The notes: generated by a model not told the origin, from the letters alone. A stretch of 64,000 bases of DNA from Flavobacteriaceae bacterium (GCA_004762155.1 SIHP01000010.1:1-64000), one strand, 5' to 3'; positions 38,745 to 48,795 are shown, numbered from the stretch's first letter. Numbers and translations are program-made.

Positions 38745-39977
38745 ATGGAAGATTTAATAGTAAAAGCAGAAAGGTTTGTAATTAGTTTGTTAAACGAAAA
38801 ACTTAATAATAAGTTTTTATATCACAATGTATCACATACACAACGTGTTGTAGAAAAAACAAAAGAATTAGCTGAGTTAAAAAAATTAACTCCAGAAGAT
38901 ACTGAAAAACTATTAGTAGCTTCTTGGTTTCATGATACTGGTTTTACAGTTAAGCCAGAAAACCACGAAGAAGAAAGTGTAAAAATACTTACCAATTTCT
39001 TACAAGATAATAAAGCTGATAAAAAATACATATCTGAAGTAGCGGACTTAATTTTAGCTACTAAATTAGATAACAAACCTACCTCTTATTTAGAAAAAAT
39101 AATAAAAGATGCTGATTGTTCTCATGTAGGAAGTAAAAATTATGATGAATTTTCATTATTACTTCATAAAGAACTAGAGTTAACGACTAAAGAGAAGGTC
39201 AGTGAAATAGACTGGTTAGCTAAAAATATTGATTTCTTAACAAATAAACATTCTTTTTTAACTCCTGAAGCTGCAAAAAAATGGGAAAAACAAAAAGGGA
39301 AAAATGTAGCACAACTTTTAAAACAAGAAAAGAAATTAAAACAAGAAGAAGAAAAACTAAATCAAAAGAAAGAAGAATTAGCTTTTAAAAAAAACAAAGT
39401 AGAATTACCAGAACGAGGAATAGAAACCATGTTTAGAGTAGCGTTAAGAAATCATATTACTTTAAGTGATATAGCAGATACAAAAGCTAATATTTTACTT
39501 TCTGTAAATGCTATTATTATTTCAATGGCACTTTCTACATTACTCCCTAAATTAGATAATCCATCAAATAGTTATTTAATTGCTCCTTCTGTAATTTTTG
39601 TTTTGTTTACAGTAATTTCTATGATTTTATCTGTTTTAGCAACAAGACCTAATGTTACTCAAGGTGAGTTTACAAAAGAAGATGTTAAAAACAAAAAAGT
39701 AAACTTACTTTTCTTTGGTAACTTTCATAAAATGAAACTTGATGAATTTGAATGGGCTATGGACGAAATGATGAAAGATCGTGATTACCTTTATGGTTCA
39801 CTTACTAAAGATTTATACTTTTTGGGTTTAGTTTTAAATAGAAAGTACAACCTACTTCGTTCTACTTACACCGTTTTTATGATAGGTATTATTCTAAGTG
39901 TAATTGCCTTTACTTGTGCTTTTTGTTTACGCAGTAAAGATCCTGTAATAGCTGAAACAATTGGTGCTTTACTTTAA
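38745..39977 (+). CDS. HD-domain phosphohydrolase fused to a Pycsar-effector-like (PycTM) membrane module
   Basis: A 410-residue protein. Residues 20-135 form an HD domain with H27/H31, the doublet H63-D64 (WFHDTGF), H74 and a later Asp in KDADCSH. Residues 195-225 form a Lys/Glu-rich coiled coil. The rest has three hydrophobic segments (about 255-275, 285-310 and 375-400) and matches the DUF5706/PycTM type found as the effector of pyrimidine-cyclase antiphage systems. Fusions of this kind are common in Flavobacteria outside defence loci. No cyclase gene is adjacent. It might hydrolyse or sense a nucleotide signal at the membrane; this is inference. It converges on the GAF gene with a 6-bp gap. 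Confidence 0.8.
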   Translation: MEDLIVKAERFVISLLNEKLNNKFLYHNVSHTQRVVEKTKELAELKKLTPEDTEKLLVASWFHDTGFTVKPENHEEESVKILTNFLQDNKADKKYISEVADLILATKLDNKPTSYLEKIIKDADCSHVGSKNYDEFSLLLHKELELTTKEKVSEIDWLAKNIDFLTNKHSFLTPEAAKKWEKQKGKNVAQLLKQEKKLKQEEEKLNQKKEELAFKKNKVELPERGIETMFRVALRNHITLSDIADTKANILLSVNAIIISMALSTLLPKLDNPSNSYLIAPSVIFVLFTVISMILSVLATRPNVTQGEFTKEDVKNKKVNLLFFGNFHKMKLDEFEWAMDEMMKDRDYLYGSLTKDLYFLGLVLNRKYNLLRSTYTVFMIGIILSVIAFTCAFCLRSKDPVIAETIGALL

Positions 39978-39983
39978 TAAGTA

Positions 39984-42371
39984 TTAATTAAACTCTTTCA
40001 CCAATTCTTCTATTGTTATTGTTGATTTATCGCAAAAATTTTGATCATAAATCACCTCAACACGCATTGCTTTTAAACCAGAAACGCCTTGTAAATCTTC
40101 TAGTTCTAACATTTCTAAAGCACCTAGTTTATTTTTAGACTGTAAGTACTTTATATACTTTTTATACTCTAAAGCCTCTTTTTCTTGTGAGTATACAATT
40201 GCTATTTTATTAGGAACAGTTAAACGTTCATTTGTTCCTTTTATATGTGCTTTATCTATTCGTTTTTTTATAATTTCATAACGAATATTATAAGCCCCAT
40301 CTACATCAAACTGTTTTTCATCCATTCTAAATTTAATAGCTAACGGATTACTATGTATTAAAATTAAAGACGCTACACGTAATTCGTGTTCCATTTCTTC
40401 AGTAGCTTTCATTGCTACATTTTCCATTTCACACATTAGTTGCAATTGCCACAAATATAAATTGTGTAAATACACATCATTATAAGTTCTATCTTTTACC
40501 AAAGATTGTCCTATATACATATTGTACTCTACTCCATCTGTTTTATAACGTTCAAAATAATGCGGAAATATTTTTTGTGCTTCCTCTTGTTTTTTATCTA
40601 TAAAACGCGAAAGTTTATCATTTAAAATAGTTACACTATTTTCATAATCTTTTCGTTTTTCATAAACTACTTGTAAATTGCTATCTAAACGATTTATATA
40701 TGCTTCCACCAATACTTTTAATGTTGTATTTAGTGCTTTTATATGTTTAAAAACAGGATAAATCTCACGCTTTAAAAAACTTAATATTAACGTTTCATCG
40801 CCTGATTTGAGTCCTACTTGCACATTATTTAAATATTCCTGTACACGAAACATTAACTCTTCATAAATAGGCATTTTTTCAGATTCACATGCTTTTTGTA
40901 AAACTGATATTGCTAATGTTAATTGAGTTATTAAATCTTCCTTAATAGCTTCGTTTCTTGCCAATGAAGATCCTTTAATATCTGACTGTCCGTATAAAGG
41001 AAATACATCATTAAAAACAATTTCATCTATTTTTACATTCTCTTTTTTCTCAAAAATTTCTTGTTGATATTTTTCAGCAGCATCATTAAAACGCCATTTT
41101 ACTGTAGGATGAATTGAGGTATACTTTTCTTGTATTATCGCTTCTATTAAATTTTTTTGTTCTGTATTAGAACGTTCAATAGCTGTTTTAAAAACCGGAA
41201 GTATGTCCACTAACTTACTTTGGTTAACAGTATTTAATTCATAAGCTCTTGGCGATATTATTTCAACCAATACCAAATCATCTTGATTTTCTGGTCTAAA
41301 AGGAATAACAATAATACTACCAACATTATGCTTTTTTAATTGTTGATAAAATCCATTTTCATCAGCTTGTTTTCCGTAAACCTCTACATTAGAAATGGTT
41401 ACTATTTCATTTTTATTAAAAATCTTATCTACAATATGATCACAGAAAAAACCTTCACAAGTCAAATCATAATCGCAATTTAAAATAAAACTTTGGTGTT
41501 TTTTTGCAGATGTGTTATTGCATATACTTTTGGTTGATATATCAAAAACAGAAAACCCAACACGTAAATCTTTAATTCTAAAAAAATCACGGAGCTTCAC
41601 CGCTATTCTATCTCCAATATCATCACTTTGTATTAAAAGCTCGGAACTGATATCTGCAATTGTTTGGTCTGTAGTTACATCAAACAAATTCATAATACCA
41701 AAACCTTTAAAAATATAGCTATTAGGCGGAAATTTCTCTTTCCATAAAGCTATATCATCATAATTATCTAGCAATTCTTTATAGTCATCTTCAGTAATCT
41801 CAGGCGCATTTTCCGTTGCTTCAAATTCAGAAAAATCAGCATTCAATGCAACTCTATAATGATGTATTATACCTGTGGTTGCATTAGGAATATCAAAATA
41901 AAACGGACGAGAAGAATCTATATTTTTACCATAATACATTTGTAAAATAAAAGTACATATTTGACGATACATAAAATCTGGTTCAAAATTTCTTATTTGA
42001 AGTTCAAAATCTTCACCTGCATTATCTATTATATTTTGAAAACGTTTAGAAAACCTAAAACTTAAAAAATTAAACGGAACCATAGCTGCCTTAATTTCGT
42101 TTAGTTTTAAAATTTCAGGAAAAACAGGTTCTAATATTAGATCAATAATATCTTTATGTTTTTCTAATAAAGAAAAATCAGAAAAGCCATCAATTAAAAA
42201 AGGAAACTTTTCAATTTCTTCTTTAACTTTTTTAGCTGCTGAATAATAGGGATGATTTTTATTTTCTTCTAGAGAATATGTTACTATAAAATCATAAATC
42301 TTACGAAAACTTATTTGTAATTGTACTGGTAATTCTTCTGATATATTATTGCTGATATTGATACTTGTCAT
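39984..42371 (-). CDS. GAF domain-containing protein, 795 residues
   Basis: A large soluble protein without signal or membrane segments. The central region (about 270-400) has a GAF-type sensor fold (RDFFRIKDLRVGFSVFD, ITISNVEVYGK-type strand and KHNVGSIIVIPFRPE). The N-terminal 250 residues and the helical C-terminal 350 residues are conserved in Flavobacterial homologues that I recognise only as a GAF-containing family. No histidine kinase, cyclase or GGDEF domain is attached, so the output is unknown. Convergent with the HD-PycTM gene. The start at 42371 is the first in-frame ATG after a divergent AT-rich region. Confidence 0.75.
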   Translation of the reverse strand: MTSINISNNISEELPVQLQISFRKIYDFIVTYSLEENKNHPYYSAAKKVKEEIEKFPFLIDGFSDFSLLEKHKDIIDLILEPVFPEILKLNEIKAAMVPFNFLSFRFSKRFQNIIDNAGEDFELQIRNFEPDFMYRQICTFILQMYYGKNIDSSRPFYFDIPNATTGIIHHYRVALNADFSEFEATENAPEITEDDYKELLDNYDDIALWKEKFPPNSYIFKGFGIMNLFDVTTDQTIADISSELLIQSDDIGDRIAVKLRDFFRIKDLRVGFSVFDISTKSICNNTSAKKHQSFILNCDYDLTCEGFFCDHIVDKIFNKNEIVTISNVEVYGKQADENGFYQQLKKHNVGSIIVIPFRPENQDDLVLVEIISPRAYELNTVNQSKLVDILPVFKTAIERSNTEQKNLIEAIIQEKYTSIHPTVKWRFNDAAEKYQQEIFEKKENVKIDEIVFNDVFPLYGQSDIKGSSLARNEAIKEDLITQLTLAISVLQKACESEKMPIYEELMFRVQEYLNNVQVGLKSGDETLILSFLKREIYPVFKHIKALNTTLKVLVEAYINRLDSNLQVVYEKRKDYENSVTILNDKLSRFIDKKQEEAQKIFPHYFERYKTDGVEYNMYIGQSLVKDRTYNDVYLHNLYLWQLQLMCEMENVAMKATEEMEHELRVASLILIHSNPLAIKFRMDEKQFDVDGAYNIRYEIIKKRIDKAHIKGTNERLTVPNKIAIVYSQEKEALEYKKYIKYLQSKNKLGALEMLELEDLQGVSGLKAMRVEVIYDQNFCDKSTITIEELVKEFN

Positions 42372-42494
42372 AACTCTATAATTAAGAAATAGTCGGTATT
42401 AAAGTTGTAAAATTACGCTTTTTTCAATAAAAAACAGATAAGATAGCTTGTCTTAACTTAAGTATTGTTTTAATATAAAACGTATTACTTTACA

Positions 42495-43382
42495 TTAATA
42501 CTTATCAATCAAACTTAACACATTAACAAGTATTGGATTTCTATTGGTTTTGTTCCAAACTACAGACAATTCGGTTCGTTGAGAAATTTTATCCAACTCA
42601 ATAAATTGTACACCTTTAATTGTAATTGATGTTAACGATTTTGGTACTATTGAAATTCCGAAATTATTTTCAACTAATTTATAAATAGAACTCGCATGTA
42701 TTGTTAAATGCGATACCTGCGGCGTAAATCCTGCATCACTAAAAATCTGTACAACTTTATCGTGATACGACTTACTATATTCCGGATCAAATAGAATAAA
42801 TGATTCTTCTTTAAATTGAGAAAGGTTTTTAAAATTTCCCGAATCAATAGGATGTTCTTTTGGTAATACCAAACAAAACGTATCTTGTAAAACAACTTTG
42901 CTTTCAAGTGTTTGAGGTATTTTTTCTAATCTCACAAAACCAATATCAATAGTATAATCTAACAAACTATCAATTTGCTTTTGGTTATCCATTTCTTTTA
43001 AATTAAATATAATATCTGGATGCTCATTTCTAAAATTCAATAATAATTCAGGAATTATTTGCTGCATTGCAGAGCCTACATAACCAAATTTCAACTGCCC
43101 TCTTTTTCCTTCATTAATCAGTTGTGCATGATCAATAATATCATCTAGCTGCTTTAAATTTCTGGTCAATTCTTTTTTAAGGTATTCACCTGCTTTGGTT
43201 AAAGCTACTTTTCTATTATGACGTTCAAATAATAAAATTCCCAAATCATCTTCCATTTGTTTAATCTGCCTGCTTAAACCTGGTTGAGAAATATACAAGC
43301 GTTCTGCTGCTTTTCTAAAATGTAATTCTTCTGCAACTGCTAAGAAATATTTTAAATGACGAATCTCTAATTGATTACTCAT
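42495..43382 (-). CDS. LysR family transcriptional regulator
   Basis: A 295-residue regulator. Residues 5-65 are the LysR helix-turn-helix (LEIRHLKYFLAVAEELHFRK, AAERLYISQPGLSRQIKQME). The rest is a LysR substrate-binding domain (LKFGYVGSAMQQIIPELLLN, ILFDPEYSKSYHDKV). It is divergent from hutH with 83 bp between start codons, the classical arrangement of a LysR regulator and its target. I infer control of histidine degradation, with urocanate or histidine as possible ligand. The alternative is a general OxyR/CynR-like role unrelated to hut. Confidence 0.88.
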   Translation of the reverse strand: MSNQLEIRHLKYFLAVAEELHFRKAAERLYISQPGLSRQIKQMEDDLGILLFERHNRKVALTKAGEYLKKELTRNLKQLDDIIDHAQLINEGKRGQLKFGYVGSAMQQIIPELLLNFRNEHPDIIFNLKEMDNQKQIDSLLDYTIDIGFVRLEKIPQTLESKVVLQDTFCLVLPKEHPIDSGNFKNLSQFKEESFILFDPEYSKSYHDKVVQIFSDAGFTPQVSHLTIHASSIYKLVENNFGISIVPKSLTSITIKGVQFIELDKISQRTELSVVWNKTNRNPILVNVLSLIDKY

Positions 43383-43408
43383 AGTTATTAATAGTTAACC
43401 TAAATGAT

Positions 43409-43440
43409 CTTTTTAAACATTAAAAATAGAAATAACTTTG
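43409..43440 (+). promoter_or_regulatory. Candidate hutH promoter
   Basis: taactttg at 43433-43440 fits the Bacteroidota -7 consensus TAnnTTTG exactly, and a T-rich stretch lies about 20 bp upstream where TTTG is expected. It is 25 bp before the hutH start and inside the gap shared with the divergent LysR gene. Confidence 0.45.
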
Positions 43441-43465
43441 TAATAATCACCTAAATTTATAAATA

Positions 43466-44959
43466 ATGCCCTTTAAATACGGAATTGACTCTTTAACTAT
43501 TGATAAAGTAATTGCTATTGCTCATGGAAACTTAGCGGGAGTGTTAACTTCTGAAGCTAAAGACAAAGTAATTTCTTGTAGAAAAAAAGTAGAAACAATT
43601 ACTAAATCAAATAAAGCAGTTTATGGAATTAATACTGGATTTGGTCCGTTATGCGATGTACAAATAACAGCAGATGAAACCAGTAAATTACAAGAGAACT
43701 TATTAATAACACATGCTGTTGGTGTTGGTAAACCGATAGATAAAGAGCTATCAAAAATTATGATGATTTGTAAAGTGCATGCGTTATGCCAAGGATATTC
43801 TGGAATTCGATTAAAAGTTATAGAGCGTATTATCTTTTTTATTGAAAATGATCTTTTACCTGTTGTTCCAGAGCAAGGTTCTGTTGGTGCTTCTGGTGAT
43901 TTAGCGCCTCTTTCTCATTTATTTTTACCATTATTGGGTGAAGGGGAATTTTGGTTAAATGATGAAATTATAAATGCAAAACAAATATTAGAAACTTATG
44001 ATTTAGAAACGATTCAGTTACAAGCCAAAGAAGGTTTGGCTTTAATAAACGGAACACAATTTATTTTAGCACATACGATTATTGGGTTAAAAAAAATGGA
44101 ATATTTACTTGACTTGGCTGATGTTGCTGGCGCAATGAGTATAGAAGGTTATAAAGGAAGTGCTTCCCCTTTTAAAGCCGAGTTACACGCTATAAGACCT
44201 TTTAAAGGCTGTATAAAAGTTGCGGAACGTATGCGTTTACTTTTTAAAGATTCTGAAAATATTATGTCGCATGAAAATTGCGAGCGTGTACAAGATCCGT
44301 ATTCTATGCGTTGTATTCCGCAAGTTCATGGAGCTTCTAGAAATGCGTATCAACATTTAAAAGAATTAGCAACCATTGAAATGAATGCAGTAACCGATAA
44401 TCCTATTATTCTAAGTGATACGGAAGCAATTTCTGGTGGTAATTTCCACGGACAACCTTTAGCAATGGCATTAGATTACACATCAATAGCAGCATCTGAA
44501 TTGGGTAATATTTCTGATAGAAGATGTTATTTATTAATTGAAGGAAAATATGGTTTACCAAGATTACTAACAAAATCTGGCGGCTTAAATTCTGGTTTTA
44601 TGATTCCACAATATACCACAGCGGCTTTGGTAACAGAAAATAAATCGTTATGTTTTCCGCCTTCAGCAGATAGTATTCCTACTTCATTAGGACAAGAAGA
44701 TCATGTTTCTATGGGAAGTATTTCTAGTAGAAAATTCAATCAGATTTTAGAAAATCTAGAAAAAATAGTAGCCATAGAATTAATGTACGGAGCACAAGCT
44801 TTAGAGTTTAGAAGACCTCATACATTTTCAAAAATTATAGAAACTAATTATAAACTCATCAGAACAAAAGTTCCTAAATTAGAAGAAGACCGTATTTTAA
44901 AGGATGATATTAACCAAATGATTGCCTTTGTGAAAACAAAAGCGTTTGTAGTTGGTTAA
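43466..44959 (+). CDS. hutH: Histidine ammonia-lyase
   Basis: A 497-residue enzyme of normal length. The MIO-forming triad Ala142-Ser143-Gly144 is intact within GSVGASGDLAPLSH. Other family marks are YGINTGFGPL near the start, QDPYSMRCIPQVHGASR and AVTDNPIILSD. It deaminates histidine to urocanate in the cytoplasm, the first step of the hut pathway. The other four hut genes follow on the same strand, but separated from it by about 600 bp of repeats. This suggests hutH has its own transcript or a long processed leader follows. Confidence 0.97.
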   Translation: MPFKYGIDSLTIDKVIAIAHGNLAGVLTSEAKDKVISCRKKVETITKSNKAVYGINTGFGPLCDVQITADETSKLQENLLITHAVGVGKPIDKELSKIMMICKVHALCQGYSGIRLKVIERIIFFIENDLLPVVPEQGSVGASGDLAPLSHLFLPLLGEGEFWLNDEIINAKQILETYDLETIQLQAKEGLALINGTQFILAHTIIGLKKMEYLLDLADVAGAMSIEGYKGSASPFKAELHAIRPFKGCIKVAERMRLLFKDSENIMSHENCERVQDPYSMRCIPQVHGASRNAYQHLKELATIEMNAVTDNPIILSDTEAISGGNFHGQPLAMALDYTSIAASELGNISDRRCYLLIEGKYGLPRLLTKSGGLNSGFMIPQYTTAALVTENKSLCFPPSADSIPTSLGQEDHVSMGSISSRKFNQILENLEKIVAIELMYGAQALEFRRPHTFSKIIETNYKLIRTKVPKLEEDRILKDDINQMIAFVKTKAFVVG

Positions 44960-45005
44960 TCAACTATATTAATTATTTGATGTTTGTCAGTTCGAGTGAT
45001 TTTAT

Positions 45006-45062
45006 GAAGAGATAACGGAATAAAATTGTACTTCGACTTCGCTAAGTAACTTTATCGAGAAC
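45006..45062. repeat. 57-bp dispersed repeat, copy 1
   Basis: Matches 50178-50234 with two mismatches over 57 bp, starting gaagagataacgg and ending ttatcgagaac. The two copies flank hutU, hutI and hutG. Confidence 0.85.
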
Positions 45063-45069
45063 AAATTAA

Positions 45070-45454
45070 CAGATTACTTCATTACACTGCGTTGCATTCG
45101 TAATGACGTTTAAGAAAAGAGAACAAATATTTAATAACAGTATCGGACACTGAGCGGAGTCGAAGTGTTTTGAGCAATAGAAAAAAGTAAAAATAATTCT
45201 CTAATCCAGAAACAGATTACTTCATTACACTGCGTTGCATTCGTAATGACATTTAAGAAAAGAGAACAAATATTTAATAACAATATAGGACACTGAGCGG
45301 AGTCGAAGTGTTTTGAGCAATGGAAAAAAGTAAAATAATTCTCTAATCCAGAAACAGATTACTTCATTACACTGCGTTGCATTCGTAATGACGTTTAAGA
45401 AAAGAGAACAAATATTTAATAACAGTATCGGACACTGAGCGGAGTCGAAGTGTT
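45070..45454. repeat. Tandem 142-143-bp intergenic repeat, 2.7 copies
   Basis: Copies begin with cagattacttcattacactg at 45070, 45213 and 45355; the third stops after the hairpin-type motif ending near 45454. They differ at a few bases only. Each contains cactgagcggagtcgaagtg. The unit is not a multiple of 3 and has no coding character. Confidence 0.88.
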
Positions 45455-45562
45455 AAAACAACGAACATGTTCTCGATACGTTTTTACGTCGATTTCGACT
45501 CCGCTCAATCACCGTATAAACAATAGCACTATAAAAAGTAATTGGATAAAAAAGCCATAAAC

Positions 45563-47560
45563 ATGACATTTCAAGAACAAATAGCACAAGGAATTCCTGA
45601 TAAACTGCCACAAAAAAGAAGTTTAGCTAAGGACATAAATAGAGCTCCTAAACGAAAAGACGTACTTTCTATAGAAGAAAAACGATTGGCTATTAACAAT
45701 GCCTTGCGATATTTCCCTAAAGAATGGCATCAAGAATTGGCTATTGAATTTGCTTACGAATTAAAAGAATACGGCCGTATTTATATGTATCGATTCAAAC
45801 CTGATTACACAATTTATGCAAGACCTATACATGAATATCCTGCAAAATCATTACAAGCTGCAGCTATTATGTTAATGATTCAAAATAATTTAGATCCGTC
45901 TGTAGCACAACATCCAGAAGAATTAATTACCTATGGTGGTAACGGAGCTGTTTTTCAAAATTGGGCGCAATATGTTATTACAATGCAATATTTAGCTACA
46001 ATGACAAATGAACAAACCTTACACATGTATTCTGGTCATCCAATGGGATTATTTCCTTCTTCAAAAGAAGCTCCAAGAGTTGTAGTTACTAACGGAATGA
46101 TGATTCCTAATTACTCAAAACCTGACGATTGGGAAAAATTTAATGCGTTGGGAGTAACACAATACGGACAAATGACTGCGGGTTCTTACATGTATATTGG
46201 GCCACAAGGAATTGTTCACGGAACTACCATAACAGTAATGAATGCTTTCAGAAAAATATTACAAAAAGATGAAACTCCAGCTGGAAAAATATTTTTAACT
46301 TCTGGTTTAGGTGGCATGAGTGGCGCGCAACCAAAAGCAGGAAATATTGTAGGTTGTATTACTATTTGTGCAGAAGTAAATGCAAAAGCAGCTAGAAAAA
46401 GACACGAACAAGGTTGGGTTGATGTTTTAATTGATGATATTGATGACTTAACCAAACGTGTAAAAAAAGCACAACAATATAATGAAGTAGTTTCCATTGC
46501 TTTCATTGGAAATGTGGTAGAAGTTTGGGAACATTTTGATAAAGAAAATATTTTTATTCACGTAGGATCTGATCAAACTTCATTACATATTCCATGGACT
46601 GGAGGTTATTATCCTGTAAATACTAGTTTTGAAGAATCCAATGAATTAATTAAAGAAAATCCTGTTGAATTTAAAGAAAAAGTACAAAACTCTTTAAAAC
46701 GACAAGTAATAGCAATTAATAATCATGCAAAAAAAGGAACCTATTTCTTTGATTATGGAAATGCCTTTTTATTAGAAAGTTCAAGAGCTGGTGCCAATGT
46801 TATGGCAAAAAATAATATCGATTTTAAATATCCTTCGTATGTACAAGATATTTTAGGACCGATGTGTTTTGATTATGGTTTTGGTCCTTTTCGTTGGGTT
46901 TGTGCTTCAGGAAAAGCTGAAGATTTAGATAAAACGGATCAAATTGCTATGGAAGTGCTACAAGAAATCATGAAAGATTCTCCAGCCGAAATTCAATTGC
47001 AAATGCAAGACAATATAACGTGGATTAAAAATGCAAAAAAGAACAAAATGGTCGTTGGTTCTCAAGCTCGTATTTTATATGCTGATGCAGAAGGACGTGT
47101 AAAAATAGCCCAAGCTTTTAATGATGCTATTGCCAAAGGAGAAATTGATGCTGTTATTTTAGGAAGAGATCATCATGATGTTAGCGGAACAGATTCTCCC
47201 TACAGAGAAACTTCTAATATTTATGATGGAAGTAAATTTACCGCAGATATGGCTATTCATAATGTTATTGGCGATAGTTTTCGTGGTGCAACTTGGGTTT
47301 CTATTCATAATGGTGGCGGTGTTGGCTGGGGAGAAGTTATGAATGGTGGTTTTGGAATGCTTTTAGACGGAACAAGAGAATCTGAAAATCGTTTGCAAAA
47401 GATGTTATTTTATGATGTGAACAATGGTGTTTCTAGAAGAAGTTGGGCAAGAAATAGCGAAGCTATTTTTGCTATTAAACGAGAAATGAAACGAACACCT
47501 AATTTAAAAGTAACACTTCCTAATTTGGTAGATGATACCATTTTAAATAACTTATTCTAA
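45563..47560 (+). CDS. hutU: Urocanate hydratase
   Basis: A 665-residue enzyme if started at the ATG at 45563 (MTFQEQIAQGIP), which fits the usual Bacteroidota N-terminus. A TTG 21 bp upstream in frame is less likely. Conserved features include GGNGAVFQNWAQY, MYSGHPMGLFP, VTQYGQMTAGSYMYIGPQG and the NAD-binding LGGMSGAQPKAG. It converts urocanate to 4-imidazolone-5-propionate. Stop and start codons overlap with hutI by one base at 47560, showing translational coupling. It is of the longer Bacteroidota form (about 665 against 555 residues in proteobacteria). Confidence 0.95.
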   Translation: MTFQEQIAQGIPDKLPQKRSLAKDINRAPKRKDVLSIEEKRLAINNALRYFPKEWHQELAIEFAYELKEYGRIYMYRFKPDYTIYARPIHEYPAKSLQAAAIMLMIQNNLDPSVAQHPEELITYGGNGAVFQNWAQYVITMQYLATMTNEQTLHMYSGHPMGLFPSSKEAPRVVVTNGMMIPNYSKPDDWEKFNALGVTQYGQMTAGSYMYIGPQGIVHGTTITVMNAFRKILQKDETPAGKIFLTSGLGGMSGAQPKAGNIVGCITICAEVNAKAARKRHEQGWVDVLIDDIDDLTKRVKKAQQYNEVVSIAFIGNVVEVWEHFDKENIFIHVGSDQTSLHIPWTGGYYPVNTSFEESNELIKENPVEFKEKVQNSLKRQVIAINNHAKKGTYFFDYGNAFLLESSRAGANVMAKNNIDFKYPSYVQDILGPMCFDYGFGPFRWVCASGKAEDLDKTDQIAMEVLQEIMKDSPAEIQLQMQDNITWIKNAKKNKMVVGSQARILYADAEGRVKIAQAFNDAIAKGEIDAVILGRDHHDVSGTDSPYRETSNIYDGSKFTADMAIHNVIGDSFRGATWVSIHNGGGVGWGEVMNGGFGMLLDGTRESENRLQKMLFYDVNNGVSRRSWARNSEAIFAIKREMKRTPNLKVTLPNLVDDTILNNLF

Positions 47561-48795
47561 TGATACAACTATTTAAAAACATAAAAGAACTTATACAAGT
47601 TAGAGAACAACAAATCGATTTTGTTGCGGGTGCTGATATGAATGTATTACCTACTATCAAAAATGCATATTTAGTGGTTAAAAACGGACGTATTACTGAT
47701 TTTGGTAACATGGACAACTGTCCGAATTTACCAGCTGCTATTGAAATTGATGTAACCGACAAAATGATTTTACCAACTTGGTGTGATTCGCATACACATA
47801 TTGTATATGCTGGAAACAGAGAAGGCGAATTTGTAGATCGTATAAATGGTTTATCCTATGAAGAAATTGCTAATAATGGTGGTGGGATTTTAAATTCTGC
47901 AAAAAAACTGCAGCAAACATCTGAAGAAGATCTATACAATCAAAGTAAACTTCGTTTGGAAGAAATTATACAATTAGGAACTGGAGCTGTGGAAATAAAA
48001 TCAGGTTATGGATTAACTGAAGAAGCTGAGTTAAAAATGCTTCGTGTAATTAAACGTTTAAAAGAAAATTATTCCATTCCTATAAAAGCAACTTTTTTAG
48101 GTGCACATGCCTTACCAAATGAATTTAAAAAGAATAAAGATGGTTATCTAAAACTACTATTAGAAACTATTTTACCAAAAATAACTGAAGAAAAACTAGC
48201 TGATTATATTGATGTTTTTTGTGAAACAGGTTATTTTTCAGTAGCAGATACAGCATTAATTTTAAAAGCAGGACTTGCACATGGTTTATTACCTAAAATT
48301 CATGTGAATCAATTTACAGCAATTGGTGGTATTCAAACAGGAGTTAAATACAACGCTTTATCTGTAGATCATTTGGAAGAAATGCGAGATAAAGATATTG
48401 AAGCGTTGAAAAACACCAAAACAATGCCTGTTGCTTTACCTAGCTGTTCATATTTTTTAAGCATTCCGTATACGCCTGCACGAAAGATGATTGATGAAGG
48501 TTTGCCTTTGGCTTTGGCTACCGATTTTAATCCAGGTTCTACTCCATCTGGAAATATGAATTTTGTAGTTGCTACAGCATGTATAAAAATGAAAATGACT
48601 CCAGAAGAAGCTATTAATGCAGCCACAATAAATGGTGCCTATGCAATGGGATTAGAAAAAGAAGTTGGTTCGATTACTATAGGAAAAAAAGCAAATTTTA
48701 TAATTACAAAACCAATTAGTTCTTATGCTTTTATTCCGTATTCTTTTGGCATGCATCAAATAGAAGATGTGTATATTAATGGTGAGAAAATATAG
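47560..48795 (+). CDS. hutI: Imidazolonepropionase
   Basis: A 411-residue metal-dependent amidohydrolase. The metal-binding HTH is in PTWCDSHTHIVYAGNRE, and the substrate region EEIANNGGGILNSAKKL is typical for HutI. Further marks are FLGAHALPNEFKK, HVNQFTAIGG and LATDFNPGSTPSGNM with the conserved Asp. It hydrolyses imidazolonepropionate to formiminoglutamate. The start codon overlaps the last base of the hutU stop codon, so the two genes form one operon. Confidence 0.96.
   Translation: MIQLFKNIKELIQVREQQIDFVAGADMNVLPTIKNAYLVVKNGRITDFGNMDNCPNLPAAIEIDVTDKMILPTWCDSHTHIVYAGNREGEFVDRINGLSYEEIANNGGGILNSAKKLQQTSEEDLYNQSKLRLEEIIQLGTGAVEIKSGYGLTEEAELKMLRVIKRLKENYSIPIKATFLGAHALPNEFKKNKDGYLKLLLETILPKITEEKLADYIDVFCETGYFSVADTALILKAGLAHGLLPKIHVNQFTAIGGIQTGVKYNALSVDHLEEMRDKDIEALKNTKTMPVALPSCSYFLSIPYTPARKMIDEGLPLALATDFNPGSTPSGNMNFVVATACIKMKMTPEEAINAATINGAYAMGLEKEVGSITIGKKANFIITKPISSYAFIPYSFGMHQIEDVYINGEKI

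Larger units (their letters stand above)
44960..45562. other. Repeat-filled gap between hutH and hutU
   Basis: About 600 bp without a gene. It contains three tandem copies of a 142-143-bp unit (45070-45454), a copy of a 57-bp element also found at 50178-50234, and several isolated copies of the motif actgagcgRagtcgaag in both orientations (45029-45050, 45148-45167, 45291-45310, 45433-45452, 45493-45513). Confidence 0.8.

Noticed and set aside
38745-39977. Complete Pycsar antiphage system
   Set aside because: A Pycsar system needs a neighbouring pyrimidine cyclase. The flanking genes are a GH13 amylase and a GAF protein, so only the effector-like module is present.
45542-45562. TTG start for hutU
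   Set aside because: An ATG seven codons later gives the N-terminus usual for this family in Bacteroidota.
46216-46506. Antisense frame of 96 codons in hutU
   Set aside because: hutU is strongly conserved on the plus strand, and the antisense product resembles no family.
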